Shown here in pieces: positions 47,839 to 57,080 of a stretch of 64,000 nucleotides of DNA. A program made the translations under genes and the position numbers. The notes beneath the pieces were generated by a model. It ran no database searches and was not told where the DNA came from. It saw only the letters and a program-made list of their open reading frames with translations. Source of the DNA: JALORV01 sp963791235 (lineage in GTDB: Bacteria > Pseudomonadota > Gammaproteobacteria > Burkholderiales > Burkholderiaceae_F); assembly GCA_963791235.1 (NCBI GenBank), contig CAWBRW010000030.1:62001-126000 (forward strand), read 5' to 3'. Each line of letters opens with the position of its first letter. Position 1 is the first letter of the stretch.

Positions 47839-49749
47839 TCAGGGTGCAGTGCGCGCGGTCGAGGTAGAGCGATCTTGCGTCCTGTCAGCCCGGGCGAGGC
47901 GCGGCACGGCGGCAAGCAGGGTCTGGGTGTAGGGGTCGCGCGGTGCCGCCAGCAGCGACGCCGCGTCACCCTGTTCGACAATGCGGCCGTCCTTCATCAC
48001 CGCGATGTCGTCGGCGAGGTACTCGACCACGCCGAAGTTGTGTGTGATGAAGAGATAGGCGATGCCGAGTTCGTTCTGCAGGTCCTTCAGCAGATTGAGA
48101 ATCTGCGCCTGCACCGAGACGTCGAGCGCCGAGGTCGGCTCGTCGCAGACGATGAGTCTGGGTTCCACGGCCAGGGCGCGAGCGATCGCGAGACGCTGGC
48201 GCTGGCCGCCGGAAAATTCGTGCGGATAGCGCGCCAGGGCATCCGGGCGCAAGCCGACGCGCTCGACCAGCGCGCGGATGCGTTCGGCGCGCTCGGTAGC
48301 ACTGACTTCAGGCCGCAGGGCAAGAATGCCTTCTTCGAGGATCTCCTGCACCCGCATGCGCGGGTTCAGCGAGGCATACGGGTCCTGGAAGATGATCTGG
48401 ATCTTGCGACGCGCGTCGCGCAGCGCGTCACCGTCGAGCCGGTCGAGCGCCGCGCCCTCGAGCGTGGCCTCGCCGTCGATCTGCGCGATACCGCGCAGCA
48501 GCTGTACTAGTGCCTTGCCGGTCGTCGTCTTGCCGCAGCCGGATTCGCCGACCAGCGCCAGCGTGCGGCCCGCCGCGAGGTCAAACGAAATGCCGTCGAC
48601 CGCCTTGACGTGCCCGACGGTCCGCCGCAACAGCCCGCGTCGAATCGGGAAGTACACCTTGTAGTCGCGCACGCGCAGCAGTGGTGTCGCAGAGGGAGGC
48701 AACTCCCGCCGCGCGGCGACGAGCGCTTCGATCGGTGCGCGAACCTCGTCCGCCAGCGCAGCACCGCCGTCGCGATAGAGCACACATCGAACCTGGTGCC
48801 CGGGCATCGGTTCCAGCAACTCGGGTGGTCCAGCCCGGCAGGCGTCGCGCACTTTCGGGCAGCGATCCGCGAAACGGCAGCGATCGAAGCGCTGGTCCAG
48901 GGGTGGAACGGTGCCCGGGATCGCAGTCAGGCGCGACCGGCGCTTGGCACTGTCCGGCAACGCATCGAGCAGCATCCGGGCGTAGGGATGCAGCGGCCGC
49001 ACGAAGAATTCGGCGGTGTCGGCGACCTCGATGATCTGCCCGGCGTACATCAGTGCCACCCGCTGCGCCACCTCGGAAACGATGCCGAGGTCGTGGGTGA
49101 TCAGCAGCATGGCCATGCCGTGCGCGCGCTGCAGTTCGACCAGCAGGTCGAGGATCTGCTTCTGGATCGTCACGTCGAGCGCGGTGGTCGGCTCGTCGGC
49201 GATGACGATGTCGGGTTCGCCCGCGAGCGCGATGGCGATCATCACGCGCTGCTTCTGGCCGCCCGACAGCTGGAACGGATAGCTGTCGATGCGCCGCTCC
49301 GGCTCGGGCAGTCCAACTCGCTTCAGCCAGTCGAGCGCGCGCGTGCGCGCCGCCGCGCCGCGCAGCGGCGTATGGCGCTCGATCACTTCGATGATCTGGC
49401 GACCGACCGGCAGCACCGGGTTCAGGCTGGTCGATGGTTCCTGGAAGATGATGCTGACGCGACGACCGCGGATGTCGCGCATGCGCACTTCCGGAAGCTG
49501 CGCCAGGTCCGTCCCCGCCAGGTCGATGCGGCCCCCGAGCACCCGGCCGTTTTCCGGCAGCAGTCGAAGGAGGGACAGCGCCGTCATCGACTTGCCGCAG
49601 CCCGATTCGCCCACCAGCGCGAAGGTCTCGCCGCGGGCCAGCGTCAGCGACAGTGCGTCGACGGCGTGTACCAGGCCGCTTTCGGTGTCCAGCACCGTGT
49701 CGAGCGTGTCGATCGTCAGCACGGCAGCGCCGTTCGCTTGCCGGCTCAT
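47839..49749 (-). CDS. yejF: Fused dual ATP-binding subunit of peptide ABC importer (YejF-like)
   Basis: A 636-residue protein with two complete ABC domains. The first has Walker A GESGCGKSMT, signature LSGGQKQR and Walker B IVIADEPTT. An oligopeptide-transporter C-terminal segment with CxxxxxCP follows (DRCRFADRCPKVRDAC). The second has GESGCGKTTT, FSGGQRQR and IVCDEPTS. This is a fusion of DppD- and DppF-like subunits as in E. coli YejF. The ATG overlaps the stop of the permease gene, so the four Yej genes form one operon, transcribed from 54437. Confidence 0.93.
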   Translation of the reverse strand: MSRQANGAAVLTIDTLDTVLDTESGLVHAVDALSLTLARGETFALVGESGCGKSMTALSLLRLLPENGRVLGGRIDLAGTDLAQLPEVRMRDIRGRRVSIIFQEPSTSLNPVLPVGRQIIEVIERHTPLRGAAARTRALDWLKRVGLPEPERRIDSYPFQLSGGQKQRVMIAIALAGEPDIVIADEPTTALDVTIQKQILDLLVELQRAHGMAMLLITHDLGIVSEVAQRVALMYAGQIIEVADTAEFFVRPLHPYARMLLDALPDSAKRRSRLTAIPGTVPPLDQRFDRCRFADRCPKVRDACRAGPPELLEPMPGHQVRCVLYRDGGAALADEVRAPIEALVAARRELPPSATPLLRVRDYKVYFPIRRGLLRRTVGHVKAVDGISFDLAAGRTLALVGESGCGKTTTGKALVQLLRGIAQIDGEATLEGAALDRLDGDALRDARRKIQIIFQDPYASLNPRMRVQEILEEGILALRPEVSATERAERIRALVERVGLRPDALARYPHEFSGGQRQRLAIARALAVEPRLIVCDEPTSALDVSVQAQILNLLKDLQNELGIAYLFITHNFGVVEYLADDIAVMKDGRIVEQGDAASLLAAPRDPYTQTLLAAVPRLARADRTQDRSTSTARTAP

Positions 49750-51191
49750 GTCGCTTCCTTGAGCCGGAACCGACGCGGGCGGAAGGCGCGGGCGCGCGGG
49801 TCGAAGGCCTCGCGCACGGCGTCGGCGAAGAGGTTCGCCGCCAGTACCAGCGCCAGCATGAAGGTGAACGCGGTCGCCAGGTTCCACCAGACGACCGGGT
49901 CGCGCGACATCTCGCTGCGCGCCAGGTTGATCATCGAGCCGAAGCTCGACGAGTTCGGGTCGACACCGACGCCGACATACGAGAGCACGGCTTCATAGAG
50001 CACCAGTGCCGAGAAATCCAGCACCGCGACGATCAGCACGAGGTGCATGACGTTTGGCAGGATGTGGCGCCGCATGATGCGCCAGTGGCTGACGCCGAAC
50101 GCGTGTGCCGCCTGCACGTATTCGAGTTCGGAGATCTTCAGCGTTTCGGCGCGCAGCAGCCGGCACAGCGTGGCCCATCCGGTGATGCCGAGGATCACGC
50201 AGAGCAGGAAGAGGCGAAACTCCGCGCGCTCGACCCCGGTCGCGAAGTTCTCGGCATTGCGGTCGATGTAGACATTGATCAGCAGCACGAAGGCGGCGAC
50301 AAGCAGGATCGGCGGGATCGCCGACAGCACGGTGTAGAAGTACTGGATAACGTCGTCGACCCAGCCCTTGAAGTAGCCGGCCAGGACTCCGAGCGCAATC
50401 GCCAGCGGCAAGGTTGCGATGGTCGAGAGCGATCCGATCACCACGGCAGTGCGGACACTCTTCAGCGCCTGGAACAGCACGTCGTTGCCGGTGCGATCGG
50501 TACCGAACGGGTGGTAGACCGGCCAGATCGCGGCGAGCCAGCCGATGAACATGCTGAGCACGGCAGTCGTCAGCACGATCGCACGCCAGGGAATTTCGGT
50601 CTGCCCGCGCAGCATGTCGACGAGCGACTGGCTCCATCCGCCCGCGGTGCGACCGCGCAGCGCCGCGATCGCGAAGGTCAACAGCAGCGCGGACGCGAGG
50701 CCCCCGGCGATTCCGGCCAACGAACGCTTGGCGAGGTCAGGCTTCCACTCGCGCGCCGGATCCTGCAGATGCGACCCGCCGTGCGCCAGCCGTGGCAACT
50801 CGCGAACTTCCTTGCCGTCGATAACCGCCGTTTCGCGCTGGAACGACCAGTAGGCGAGCGGCACCGAGTAGGTCTTCTCGCGTGCCTCGACGGCGTGCCT
50901 CAGCAGCAGGTCGAGCGGCGACACTGTGCGCGTTGCGTAAGCCTCCGAGGCGTCTGCCGCCGCCCCGGCAACAGCCGCAAGACGCGGCCGGAAGTGGATC
51001 GAATCAAGCAGCGCAATCGAGATGAAGGCGATCAGCACTACCGCGGCCGACATCGCCGGTGCGTCGTGCAGCACGTGCTGCCAGGTCTTGCGCAAGTCGG
51101 CGTTGCGCCGCACGTGGACCACGTACGCGATGACCGTGGCCACCACCAGCCACAGCACGAGGTCGGTCCAGAGGAAGACGAACTTGGGCAT
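49746..51191 (-). CDS. yejE: Peptide ABC importer inner-membrane permease (YejE-like)
   Basis: A 481-residue permease. An N-terminal helix, a long periplasmic stretch and a further helix precede the BPD_transp_1 core with the EAA-type loop (EYVQAAHAFGVSHWRIMRRH). The extended N-terminal part before WPVYHPFGTDRTGNDVLFQA matches YejE rather than DppC. It partners YejB and YejF in importing oligopeptides (microcin C-type peptides in E. coli). It shares one base with the yejB stop. Confidence 0.92.
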   Translation of the reverse strand: MPKFVFLWTDLVLWLVVATVIAYVVHVRRNADLRKTWQHVLHDAPAMSAAVVLIAFISIALLDSIHFRPRLAAVAGAAADASEAYATRTVSPLDLLLRHAVEAREKTYSVPLAYWSFQRETAVIDGKEVRELPRLAHGGSHLQDPAREWKPDLAKRSLAGIAGGLASALLLTFAIAALRGRTAGGWSQSLVDMLRGQTEIPWRAIVLTTAVLSMFIGWLAAIWPVYHPFGTDRTGNDVLFQALKSVRTAVVIGSLSTIATLPLAIALGVLAGYFKGWVDDVIQYFYTVLSAIPPILLVAAFVLLINVYIDRNAENFATGVERAEFRLFLLCVILGITGWATLCRLLRAETLKISELEYVQAAHAFGVSHWRIMRRHILPNVMHLVLIVAVLDFSALVLYEAVLSYVGVGVDPNSSSFGSMINLARSEMSRDPVVWWNLATAFTFMLALVLAANLFADAVREAFDPRARAFRPRRFRLKEAT

Positions 51192-52168
51192 CAGGCCAGC
51201 CGGACCCGCGGATCGACGAACGTGTAGGCGATGTCGGTCGCGAGGTAGGCGAGGATGTAGAGCAGCGAACCCAGGAACACCATCGTGTGAACGATCGCAA
51301 AGTCCTGCCCGGCGATGGCCTCGACGACGTAGGTGCCCAGCCCCGGGATGCCGAAGAACGACTCGAACACGATCGACCCGAGGAACGCGTAGGGCAGCAG
51401 CGCACCGACGTGGGTCAGGATCGGCAGCCAGGCGTTGCGCAGCACATGGCCGAACAGCACCGCCGGCTCCGACAGTCCTTTCGATCGCGCGGTGCGAACG
51501 TAGTCCTTGCCGACTTCCTCCAGCAGCATCGCGCGGAACAACCGCGCTTCCGAGCCCAGCTGGAAGACGATGCCGACGACCAGCGGCAGCGCGAGGAACT
51601 TGACGAGATCCAGACCCGGCACGAAGCCCGACAGCGGCACCAGCTTCAGCGTCTTGCCGAAGAACCACTGCGCCATGATGATGTAAAAGAGGCTCGAAAT
51701 CGACATCATCACGACGCAGACCACCGTGCCCCAGAAGTCCAGGTAACTGGCGCGGAAGAACACCAGCAGCAGTGCGAAGGCGATGCCGGAGAACACTGTG
51801 AGCAGCAGCATCGGCCCGGCCAGCGCCAGGCTCGCCGGAATGCGATTCGCGATCTCGTGCGCGATGTCACGCCCGCTGTCGCTGGTGCCGAAGTTCAGCG
51901 TGAAGAGGCGCAGCGACCGGTCGTAGAAGATCGTCTGCCGCACCTTGTCGAAGCCTTCGGCCTTGGTGTTGAACCACAGCGGCTTGTCGTAGCCGCGCTC
52001 GGCCTTCCACTTCTCGATCGCGTCCTGCGAGACGCGCTTGGCGCCGATGTTGAGCCGCGCGATGTTGTCGGGCGAGTTGACCGCAAAGAACAGCGTGAAC
52101 GTCAGCAGGTTCACGCCGACCAGGATCAGCAGCGAGTAGCCGATGCGACGAAGGATGTAGTTCAGCAC
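51191..52168 (-). CDS. yejB: Peptide ABC importer inner-membrane permease (YejB-like)
   Basis: A 325-residue permease of the DppB/OppB/YejB type with about six helices. It starts YILRRIGYSLLILVGVNLLT and has the EAA loop DYVRTARSKGLSEPAVLFGH and the end GSLLYILAYLATDIAYTFVD. GTG 52168 is the start. It lies 28 bases after yejA and before yejE. Confidence 0.93.
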   Translation of the reverse strand: MLNYILRRIGYSLLILVGVNLLTFTLFFAVNSPDNIARLNIGAKRVSQDAIEKWKAERGYDKPLWFNTKAEGFDKVRQTIFYDRSLRLFTLNFGTSDSGRDIAHEIANRIPASLALAGPMLLLTVFSGIAFALLLVFFRASYLDFWGTVVCVVMMSISSLFYIIMAQWFFGKTLKLVPLSGFVPGLDLVKFLALPLVVGIVFQLGSEARLFRAMLLEEVGKDYVRTARSKGLSEPAVLFGHVLRNAWLPILTHVGALLPYAFLGSIVFESFFGIPGLGTYVVEAIAGQDFAIVHTMVFLGSLLYILAYLATDIAYTFVDPRVRLA

Positions 52169-52196
52169 GATGCGGCACGCCCGGGCACAAGACTGC

Positions 52197-54437
52197 TCAC
52201 GACGCGCCCTTCGGTGCGGCGAGTGCGCGCCCCGCCGTCTCGCGCTCGCGCCGCTTCCAGCTGCGGAAGGCCGGCACGATGGCCGCGACGATGAGCAGCA
52301 CGATGATCGCGACCGGCCACCAGATCGGCCGGTTCCATTCCGCGATCTTCGCCGCCCGCAGTTGCGGGTCGACCTTGAAGTACATCAGCCGGTCGTTGGC
52401 CAGCGGTGCCGGCTTCACGTTGCCGACCCAGGCGTGGTGCACCGAGCCCGCATACGGGTTGTAGCCGAAGGCCCAGGGCGCATCGCGCTGCAGGATGCTG
52501 ATCATCTGGTCGACGACCTCCTGCTTGCGCGGCACGTCGTCCAGATAGCGCATCTCCTCGAACAGCTTGTCGAACTCGGGGTTCTGGTAGTTGGCGGTGT
52601 TGTTGCCGTTGCCCTGCGTGGCCGCCTGCGAATTCGGGCCGTACAGCAGGAACAGGAAGTTCTCCGCGTCGGGGTAATCGGCGAACCAGCCCCACCAGAA
52701 GATCTGCAGGCTGCCCTTGTCGGCCTTGTCCTGAAAACGGTTGTAATCAGTGGCCCGCAATTCAAGCTGCACGCCGAGCTTGGCAAACTGCTTCACCATC
52801 CAGTCGACTTCCGCCTTCAGCTCCGGAGTCAGCGCGCGCTGGTAGTCATAGTTGAGCACCAGCGGCTGGCCGGTCTTCGCGTCGCGGCCTTCCGGGTATC
52901 CGGCTTCCGCCAGCAGCTTCTTCGCTTCCTCTATCGATTTGCGACGCGGCTTGCCGTCGACGACGTCGTACACCGTGCGGTTGACGAGATCCGGCCGGTA
53001 GGCGAACACGCCCGGCGGCACCGCGCTCATCGCCGGCTCGCCCGCGGCCTTGCTCTCGAACACGCGCACGAACTCCTCCCAGTCGATCGCAATCGACAAC
53101 GCCTGGCGCAGCTTGCGATTGCGCTCCTGCTCCTCGGGCGTCTTGCCCTTGCCGACCACGGGGTCCCACCAGTTGAAGCCGAGGTACCAGTTGGAAATCT
53201 CCAGGAGTTTCGGCATCTGGATGCCGCGTTCGCGGAACAGCTGCGCGATCGCTTCGGAATTCTTGACGTCGTAGTCCAGGTCCTGGAACCAGTCGAAGCG
53301 CGAGACATCCGGGTTGTCGTAGTAGCCCTGCAGGAACTTGGTCTTGTGAGGGATCTTTTCCTTCTCGATCGAGAACACGACCTTGTCGATGAACGGCATC
53401 ATCTTTCCGCAGTCGGCCAGCAGCCCGGCGGCCTTGTCGGCGGCCTCGCCTGCGCAGGGGTACGGCTCGCCGCGAAAGTTCGGGTTGCGCGACAGCACAT
53501 GTCGCCGGTTCTCCTGGTATTCGGTCAGCATGTAAGGGCCTGTTCCGACCGGCCAGTAGTTCATGCTGAGGTTGCGTTCGTTCATGCCCGGCTGCGCATA
53601 GAACTTGTCGGCTTCCCACGGCACGGGTGAGAAGAACGACATCGTCAGCCAGTACTTGAACTGCGGGTATTTGCCCTGCAGCCGGATGCGCACCGTGTGG
53701 TCGTCGATCGCTTCTGCCCCGGCCAGCGGGAACTGCCGGAAGTCGAGGAACGGCAGGTTGCGGTCCGTCAGCGGCTTGCCGTTGCGCAGTTTCTCGTCTT
53801 CCTTCGAAATGAGCTCGCCGTACTCCTTGAGTCCCTTGATGTGCTCGACCATCGGCGAGAACGACGGCGACTTGATCCGCGTGGTGGCCAGTCGCTTGAT
53901 CGCATAGACGTAGTCGTGGGCCGTCAGCTCGCGCGTGCCCTGATGTTCGAAGTCGAACGGCGTGCGCTTGTCACCGAGTTCCTTCTCGGTGAGGGCGTGA
54001 TAGCGGTACTGGCCGGACTCGTCCTTCGCGAAGGCGGGATGCGGCGCGAAGCGAATCTCTTTCCTGAGCCGGATGTCGTAGACCGACTCGGCGATGTCTG
54101 CGCCCGGCGCATCGGCGGGCAGCTCGCGGCCCTGCTTGTCGTAGTAGCGCGGGGTGGCGATGGCCTCGGCGGCGCGCGGCGCCACTTCGTACGGGCGCTT
54201 CAGGTAATGAAATCGGTACAGTGGCTCGTAGACCGCGTAGGTATACGGGGTTTCGTCGAGCGAGTAGGAGGCGGTCGGATCGAGGTACTTGGGCGATCGC
54301 TCCGTGAACGCGGTGAAGAAGGTGTTGGTCTTCTCGGCGCCGCTTTGATGCGGGCTGTTGGTGACGCGATCGCAGCCGGCAAGCAGGGTCACCAGAGCAA
54401 CCATGCCTGACGCCAACTTGCCGCACAGCGTTTTCAT
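52197..54437 (-). CDS. yejA: Peptide-binding lipoprotein of ABC importer with C-terminal membrane helix
   Basis: A 746-residue SBP_bac_5 protein, longer than E. coli YejA. A lipobox LLAGC (Cys22) is followed by the peptide-binding fold (for example DYVYAIKRLATTRIKSPSFS, NYWPVGTGPYMLTEYQENRR). The C-terminus has an extra hydrophobic helix (PVAIIVLLIVAAIVPAF) before a basic tail. That could give a second membrane anchor and is unusual for a binding lipoprotein. It is the first gene of the yejA-B-E-F-like operon, with starts divergent from ybgC. Confidence 0.92.
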   Translation of the reverse strand: MKTLCGKLASGMVALVTLLAGCDRVTNSPHQSGAEKTNTFFTAFTERSPKYLDPTASYSLDETPYTYAVYEPLYRFHYLKRPYEVAPRAAEAIATPRYYDKQGRELPADAPGADIAESVYDIRLRKEIRFAPHPAFAKDESGQYRYHALTEKELGDKRTPFDFEHQGTRELTAHDYVYAIKRLATTRIKSPSFSPMVEHIKGLKEYGELISKEDEKLRNGKPLTDRNLPFLDFRQFPLAGAEAIDDHTVRIRLQGKYPQFKYWLTMSFFSPVPWEADKFYAQPGMNERNLSMNYWPVGTGPYMLTEYQENRRHVLSRNPNFRGEPYPCAGEAADKAAGLLADCGKMMPFIDKVVFSIEKEKIPHKTKFLQGYYDNPDVSRFDWFQDLDYDVKNSEAIAQLFRERGIQMPKLLEISNWYLGFNWWDPVVGKGKTPEEQERNRKLRQALSIAIDWEEFVRVFESKAAGEPAMSAVPPGVFAYRPDLVNRTVYDVVDGKPRRKSIEEAKKLLAEAGYPEGRDAKTGQPLVLNYDYQRALTPELKAEVDWMVKQFAKLGVQLELRATDYNRFQDKADKGSLQIFWWGWFADYPDAENFLFLLYGPNSQAATQGNGNNTANYQNPEFDKLFEEMRYLDDVPRKQEVVDQMISILQRDAPWAFGYNPYAGSVHHAWVGNVKPAPLANDRLMYFKVDPQLRAAKIAEWNRPIWWPVAIIVLLIVAAIVPAFRSWKRRERETAGRALAAPKGAS

Positions 54438-54564
54438 CCCGTCCTCCCCGCGTGATCGCGGCCGGCTGCCTGACCCTCGTGAGGCTGGCAAAAGCCGCGC
54501 ATTGTAGTGGCGCGCCAGAGGCGACGGCGCAGCGCCGTGCCCCGGTCACGCTCTCGGCCGCCCG

Positions 54565-54570
54565 TATACT
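54565..54570 (+). promoter_or_regulatory. Possible -10 box upstream of ybgC-tol genes
   Basis: TATACT lies 12 bases before the ybgC ATG, so transcripts would have almost no leader. No strong -35 box is present. Confidence 0.3.
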
Positions 54571-54582
54571 GCGCCGCACCGC

Positions 54583-55032
54583 ATGTTGACGCCTCTTGCC
54601 TCTGCGACCAGCCAGCCGTTCATCTGGACCGTCCGCGTCTATTACGAAGACACGGACACTGGCGGCATCGTCTACTACGCCAACTACCTGAAGTTCTTCG
54701 AACGCGCGCGTACTGAATGGTTGCGCGCGGCCGGCCTGGAGCAGCAAAGACTTCTCGACGAGTTCGGCCTGCAGTTCGTCGTCGCGCACATCGAGTGCGA
54801 CTATCGCCTGCCGGCCCGCCTCGACGACCTTATCGAGATCGACCTGCGGATCGCCCGGGCCGCGCGCGTGTCCATCGTTTTTGAGCAGGCGGCGCGTCGC
54901 GCCGACGCGATCCTGGCGACGGCCAAGGTGAAGGTGGCCTGCGTCGACTCCCGCCGTCTGGTTCCGATGGCCATGCCAACCACGGTGCTCAACGCCTTTC
55001 GTACCCTGCCTGGATTCAGCGCCCCGCAATGA
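54583..55032 (+). CDS. ybgC: Tol-Pal-associated acyl-CoA thioesterase YbgC
   Basis: A 149-residue hot-dog thioesterase. YYEDTDTGGIVYYANYLKFF contains the catalytic Asp of the YbgC family. It hydrolyses short- or long-chain acyl-CoA (or acyl-ACP) and is tied to phospholipid metabolism near the Tol-Pal complex. Its stop overlaps the tolQ start (ATGA, 55029-55032). Confidence 0.94.
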   Translation: MLTPLASATSQPFIWTVRVYYEDTDTGGIVYYANYLKFFERARTEWLRAAGLEQQRLLDEFGLQFVVAHIECDYRLPARLDDLIEIDLRIARAARVSIVFEQAARRADAILATAKVKVACVDSRRLVPMAMPTTVLNAFRTLPGFSAPQ

Positions 55033-55700
55033 CACCTGCCACCGACCTGTCGATCCTGTCCCTGATGACCAAGGCCACGCTGGTCGTGCAGCTCGTGATG
55101 CTGCTGCTGGCCGTGCTGTCGATTGCGTCCTGGACCGCCATCTTCCAGAAGGGCTTCGCCATCAAGCGCGCCAAGCGCGAGACGGAGGAATTCGAGCGCC
55201 AGTTCTGGGGTGGTGCGGAGCTGTCGCAGCTCTACCAGCAGGCGTCGAATCCGCGGCGCAAGGCGGGCGCGCTGGAGCGCATCTTCGAGTCGGGCATGAG
55301 CGAGTTCCTCAAGCTGCGCGGCCGGGGCGACGCGCAGGCGACGCTCGATGGCGCACGCCGCGCCATGCGTGCGTCGTACCAGCGTGAAATGGACGCCCTC
55401 GAGTCGCGCCTGAATTTCCTGGCGTCGGTCGGCTCGGTCAGTCCCTACATCGGACTGTTTGGCACGGTCTGGGGAATCATGCACGCGTTCACGGGTCTAT
55501 CGAACCTGCAGCAGGCCAACCTGGCGAGCGTCGCACCCGGCATCGCCGAGGCGCTGGTCGCGACCGCGATCGGCCTGTTTGCGGCGATCCCGGCGGTCGT
55601 GGCCTACAACCGTTTCGCGAACGATATCGATCGACTGGCCAACCGCTTCGAGAGCTTCATGGAAGAATTCCTCAACATCCTGCAGCGGCAGCGGACCTAA
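55029..55700 (+). CDS. tolQ: Tol-Pal proton-channel subunit TolQ
   Basis: A 223-residue inner-membrane protein with three helices. SPYIGLFGTVWGIMHAFTGL is the channel-lining TolQ/ExbB segment, and AEALVATAIGLFAAIPAVVA the third helix. With TolR it uses the proton motive force to drive TolA during division. It is translationally coupled to ybgC, and tolR starts 21 bases on. Confidence 0.95.
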   Translation: MTPATDLSILSLMTKATLVVQLVMLLLAVLSIASWTAIFQKGFAIKRAKRETEEFERQFWGGAELSQLYQQASNPRRKAGALERIFESGMSEFLKLRGRGDAQATLDGARRAMRASYQREMDALESRLNFLASVGSVSPYIGLFGTVWGIMHAFTGLSNLQQANLASVAPGIAEALVATAIGLFAAIPAVVAYNRFANDIDRLANRFESFMEEFLNILQRQRT

Positions 55701-55721
55701 GGACTCTCCGGAGACTCCCAG

Positions 55722-56144
55722 ATGGCGCTAGTTGCACGCCGCACCGGTCGCCGCCGTCGCATGATGGCGGACATCAACGTCGTCCCGTACGTCGACGTGA
55801 TGCTGGTGCTCGTCGTCATCCTGATGGTCGCCGCGCCGTTCGTGAATCCGAGTGTCGTCAACTTGCCGAGCGTGGCGAAGGCGGGGCAGCAAAAGGAAAC
55901 GCCGGTGCGCGTCGTCGTGCGGCCGAATGGCCGCATCTCGGTCTTCGATGCCAATGCGCGAGAGCGTCCGGTGGAGACCGCGCAATTGGTCGCCGCGGTG
56001 CGCGAGCGGCAGGGCGGCAAGTCGGCGACTCCGGTGGTGATCGAAGCCGATGGCGAAACGAAGTACGAGGCCGTCGTGAAGGTGATGGGCGAACTCCAGA
56101 AGGCGGGCATCGAGCGGGTTGGGCTCTCGGTGCAGGTGCGGTGA
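55722..56144 (+). CDS. tolR: Tol-Pal proton-channel subunit TolR
   Basis: A 140-residue protein with one helix (about 22-40), essential Asp25 in VVPYVDVMLVLVVILMV and a periplasmic domain. It partners TolQ and TolA. The last codons overlap the tolA start. Confidence 0.95.
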   Translation: MALVARRTGRRRRMMADINVVPYVDVMLVLVVILMVAAPFVNPSVVNLPSVAKAGQQKETPVRVVVRPNGRISVFDANARERPVETAQLVAAVRERQGGKSATPVVIEADGETKYEAVVKVMGELQKAGIERVGLSVQVR

Positions 56145-56989
56145 ACGCGCCGTCCGCTCGGCACCCGGCCGCGCGTCGCCGTTGGCACCCGCCGGAGCGT
56201 TCGGGCCCTGCGTTTGCCCTCTCGCTGCTGGCGCACGGCGTGCTGTTCATCGCGATTGCCTTCGCCGTGCGTTGGAAGACCGAACCGGCGGGCACCGTTG
56301 CGGTCGAGCTCTGGGGAGGACTGCCACCTGCTGCAGTCCAGGCGCCGCCTCCGCCGTCGCCGCCGATTACCGTCGCGCCGCCCCGGGTCGAGCCGCCGCC
56401 AGAGCCGCGCAAGGCCGACATTGTCGAGAAGCCGGTGGAGCCGCCGAAGAAGGCCCCGCCGAAAGTCGAGCCGCCTCCGAAGCCTGTCGAGCCCCCGAAG
56501 AAGATCGATCCTCCGAAGAAGGTCGATCCGCCCAAGAAGGCGGGACCTGATCCGGAGCAGTTGAAACGGGAGGCAGAGGTGAAGGCGGAAGCCGCCGAGG
56601 CCGCCCGGCGTCAGCAGGCCGCGGTCGAGCGTGCCCTGGCGGCCGCGGGCGGCTCGGCGAGCGGTGTGCCGGGTGGCACACCGGCGGCCGGGCCGGGCGG
56701 CATCGCACGTGGTTATGAGTCGCAGGTGGTGGGCTGCATCCGGCCGCACATTGCGTTCAACGTGCCCGAGGGCCTGCGCCCGAAGCAGCACGTCGCCGAG
56801 TTCGAGGTCCAGTTGCTGCCCAGCGGCGAGCAGGTTGGGGCACCGCGATTGCTTCATGCGAGCGGGCTGGCCGCCTACGACCAGGCGGTCGAGCGCGCGA
56901 TACGCCGCTGCGATCCGTTCCCGCGTCCGCGCGAAGGCGCGATGCCGCGCTCGTTGCGCCTGACGTTCGATCCCGTGGAAACCCGATAG
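56141..56989 (+). CDS. tolA: Tol-Pal inner-membrane transducer TolA
   Basis: A 282-residue protein. An N-terminal helix (about 25-46, ALSLLAHGVLFIAIAFAV) is followed by a Pro/Lys/Glu-rich then Ala/Glu/Arg-rich periplasmic arm, rich in PPKK repeats, and a C-terminal TolA domain (VVGCIRPHIAFNVPEGLRPK). It spans the periplasm to reach Pal and TolB. GTG 56141 overlaps tolR. Confidence 0.92.
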   Translation: MNAPSARHPAARRRWHPPERSGPAFALSLLAHGVLFIAIAFAVRWKTEPAGTVAVELWGGLPPAAVQAPPPPSPPITVAPPRVEPPPEPRKADIVEKPVEPPKKAPPKVEPPPKPVEPPKKIDPPKKVDPPKKAGPDPEQLKREAEVKAEAAEAARRQQAAVERALAAAGGSASGVPGGTPAAGPGGIARGYESQVVGCIRPHIAFNVPEGLRPKQHVAEFEVQLLPSGEQVGAPRLLHASGLAAYDQAVERAIRRCDPFPRPREGAMPRSLRLTFDPVETR

Positions 56990-57057
56990 CAGAGCTTTCC
57001 GTAACCCCACCATCCGTTGTCGCGCGTTCCTGTGAACGGGACCCGCACACCGGTGTC

Positions 57058-57063
57058 TATACT
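57058..57063 (+). promoter_or_regulatory. Possible -10 box upstream of tolB
   Basis: TATACT lies 17 bases before the tolB ATG, in the 91-base tolA-tolB gap. A separate promoter for tolB-pal is known in other gammaproteobacteria. No good -35 box is seen. Confidence 0.3.
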
Positions 57064-57080
57064 GCCCGGCAGCCTGTCGA

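Noticed and set aside
49653..52294. Long plus-strand open frames across the ABC importer genes
   Set aside because: They are mirror frames of the Yej-like genes, which have intact motifs; the composition is Arg/Gln/His-rich without any domain.
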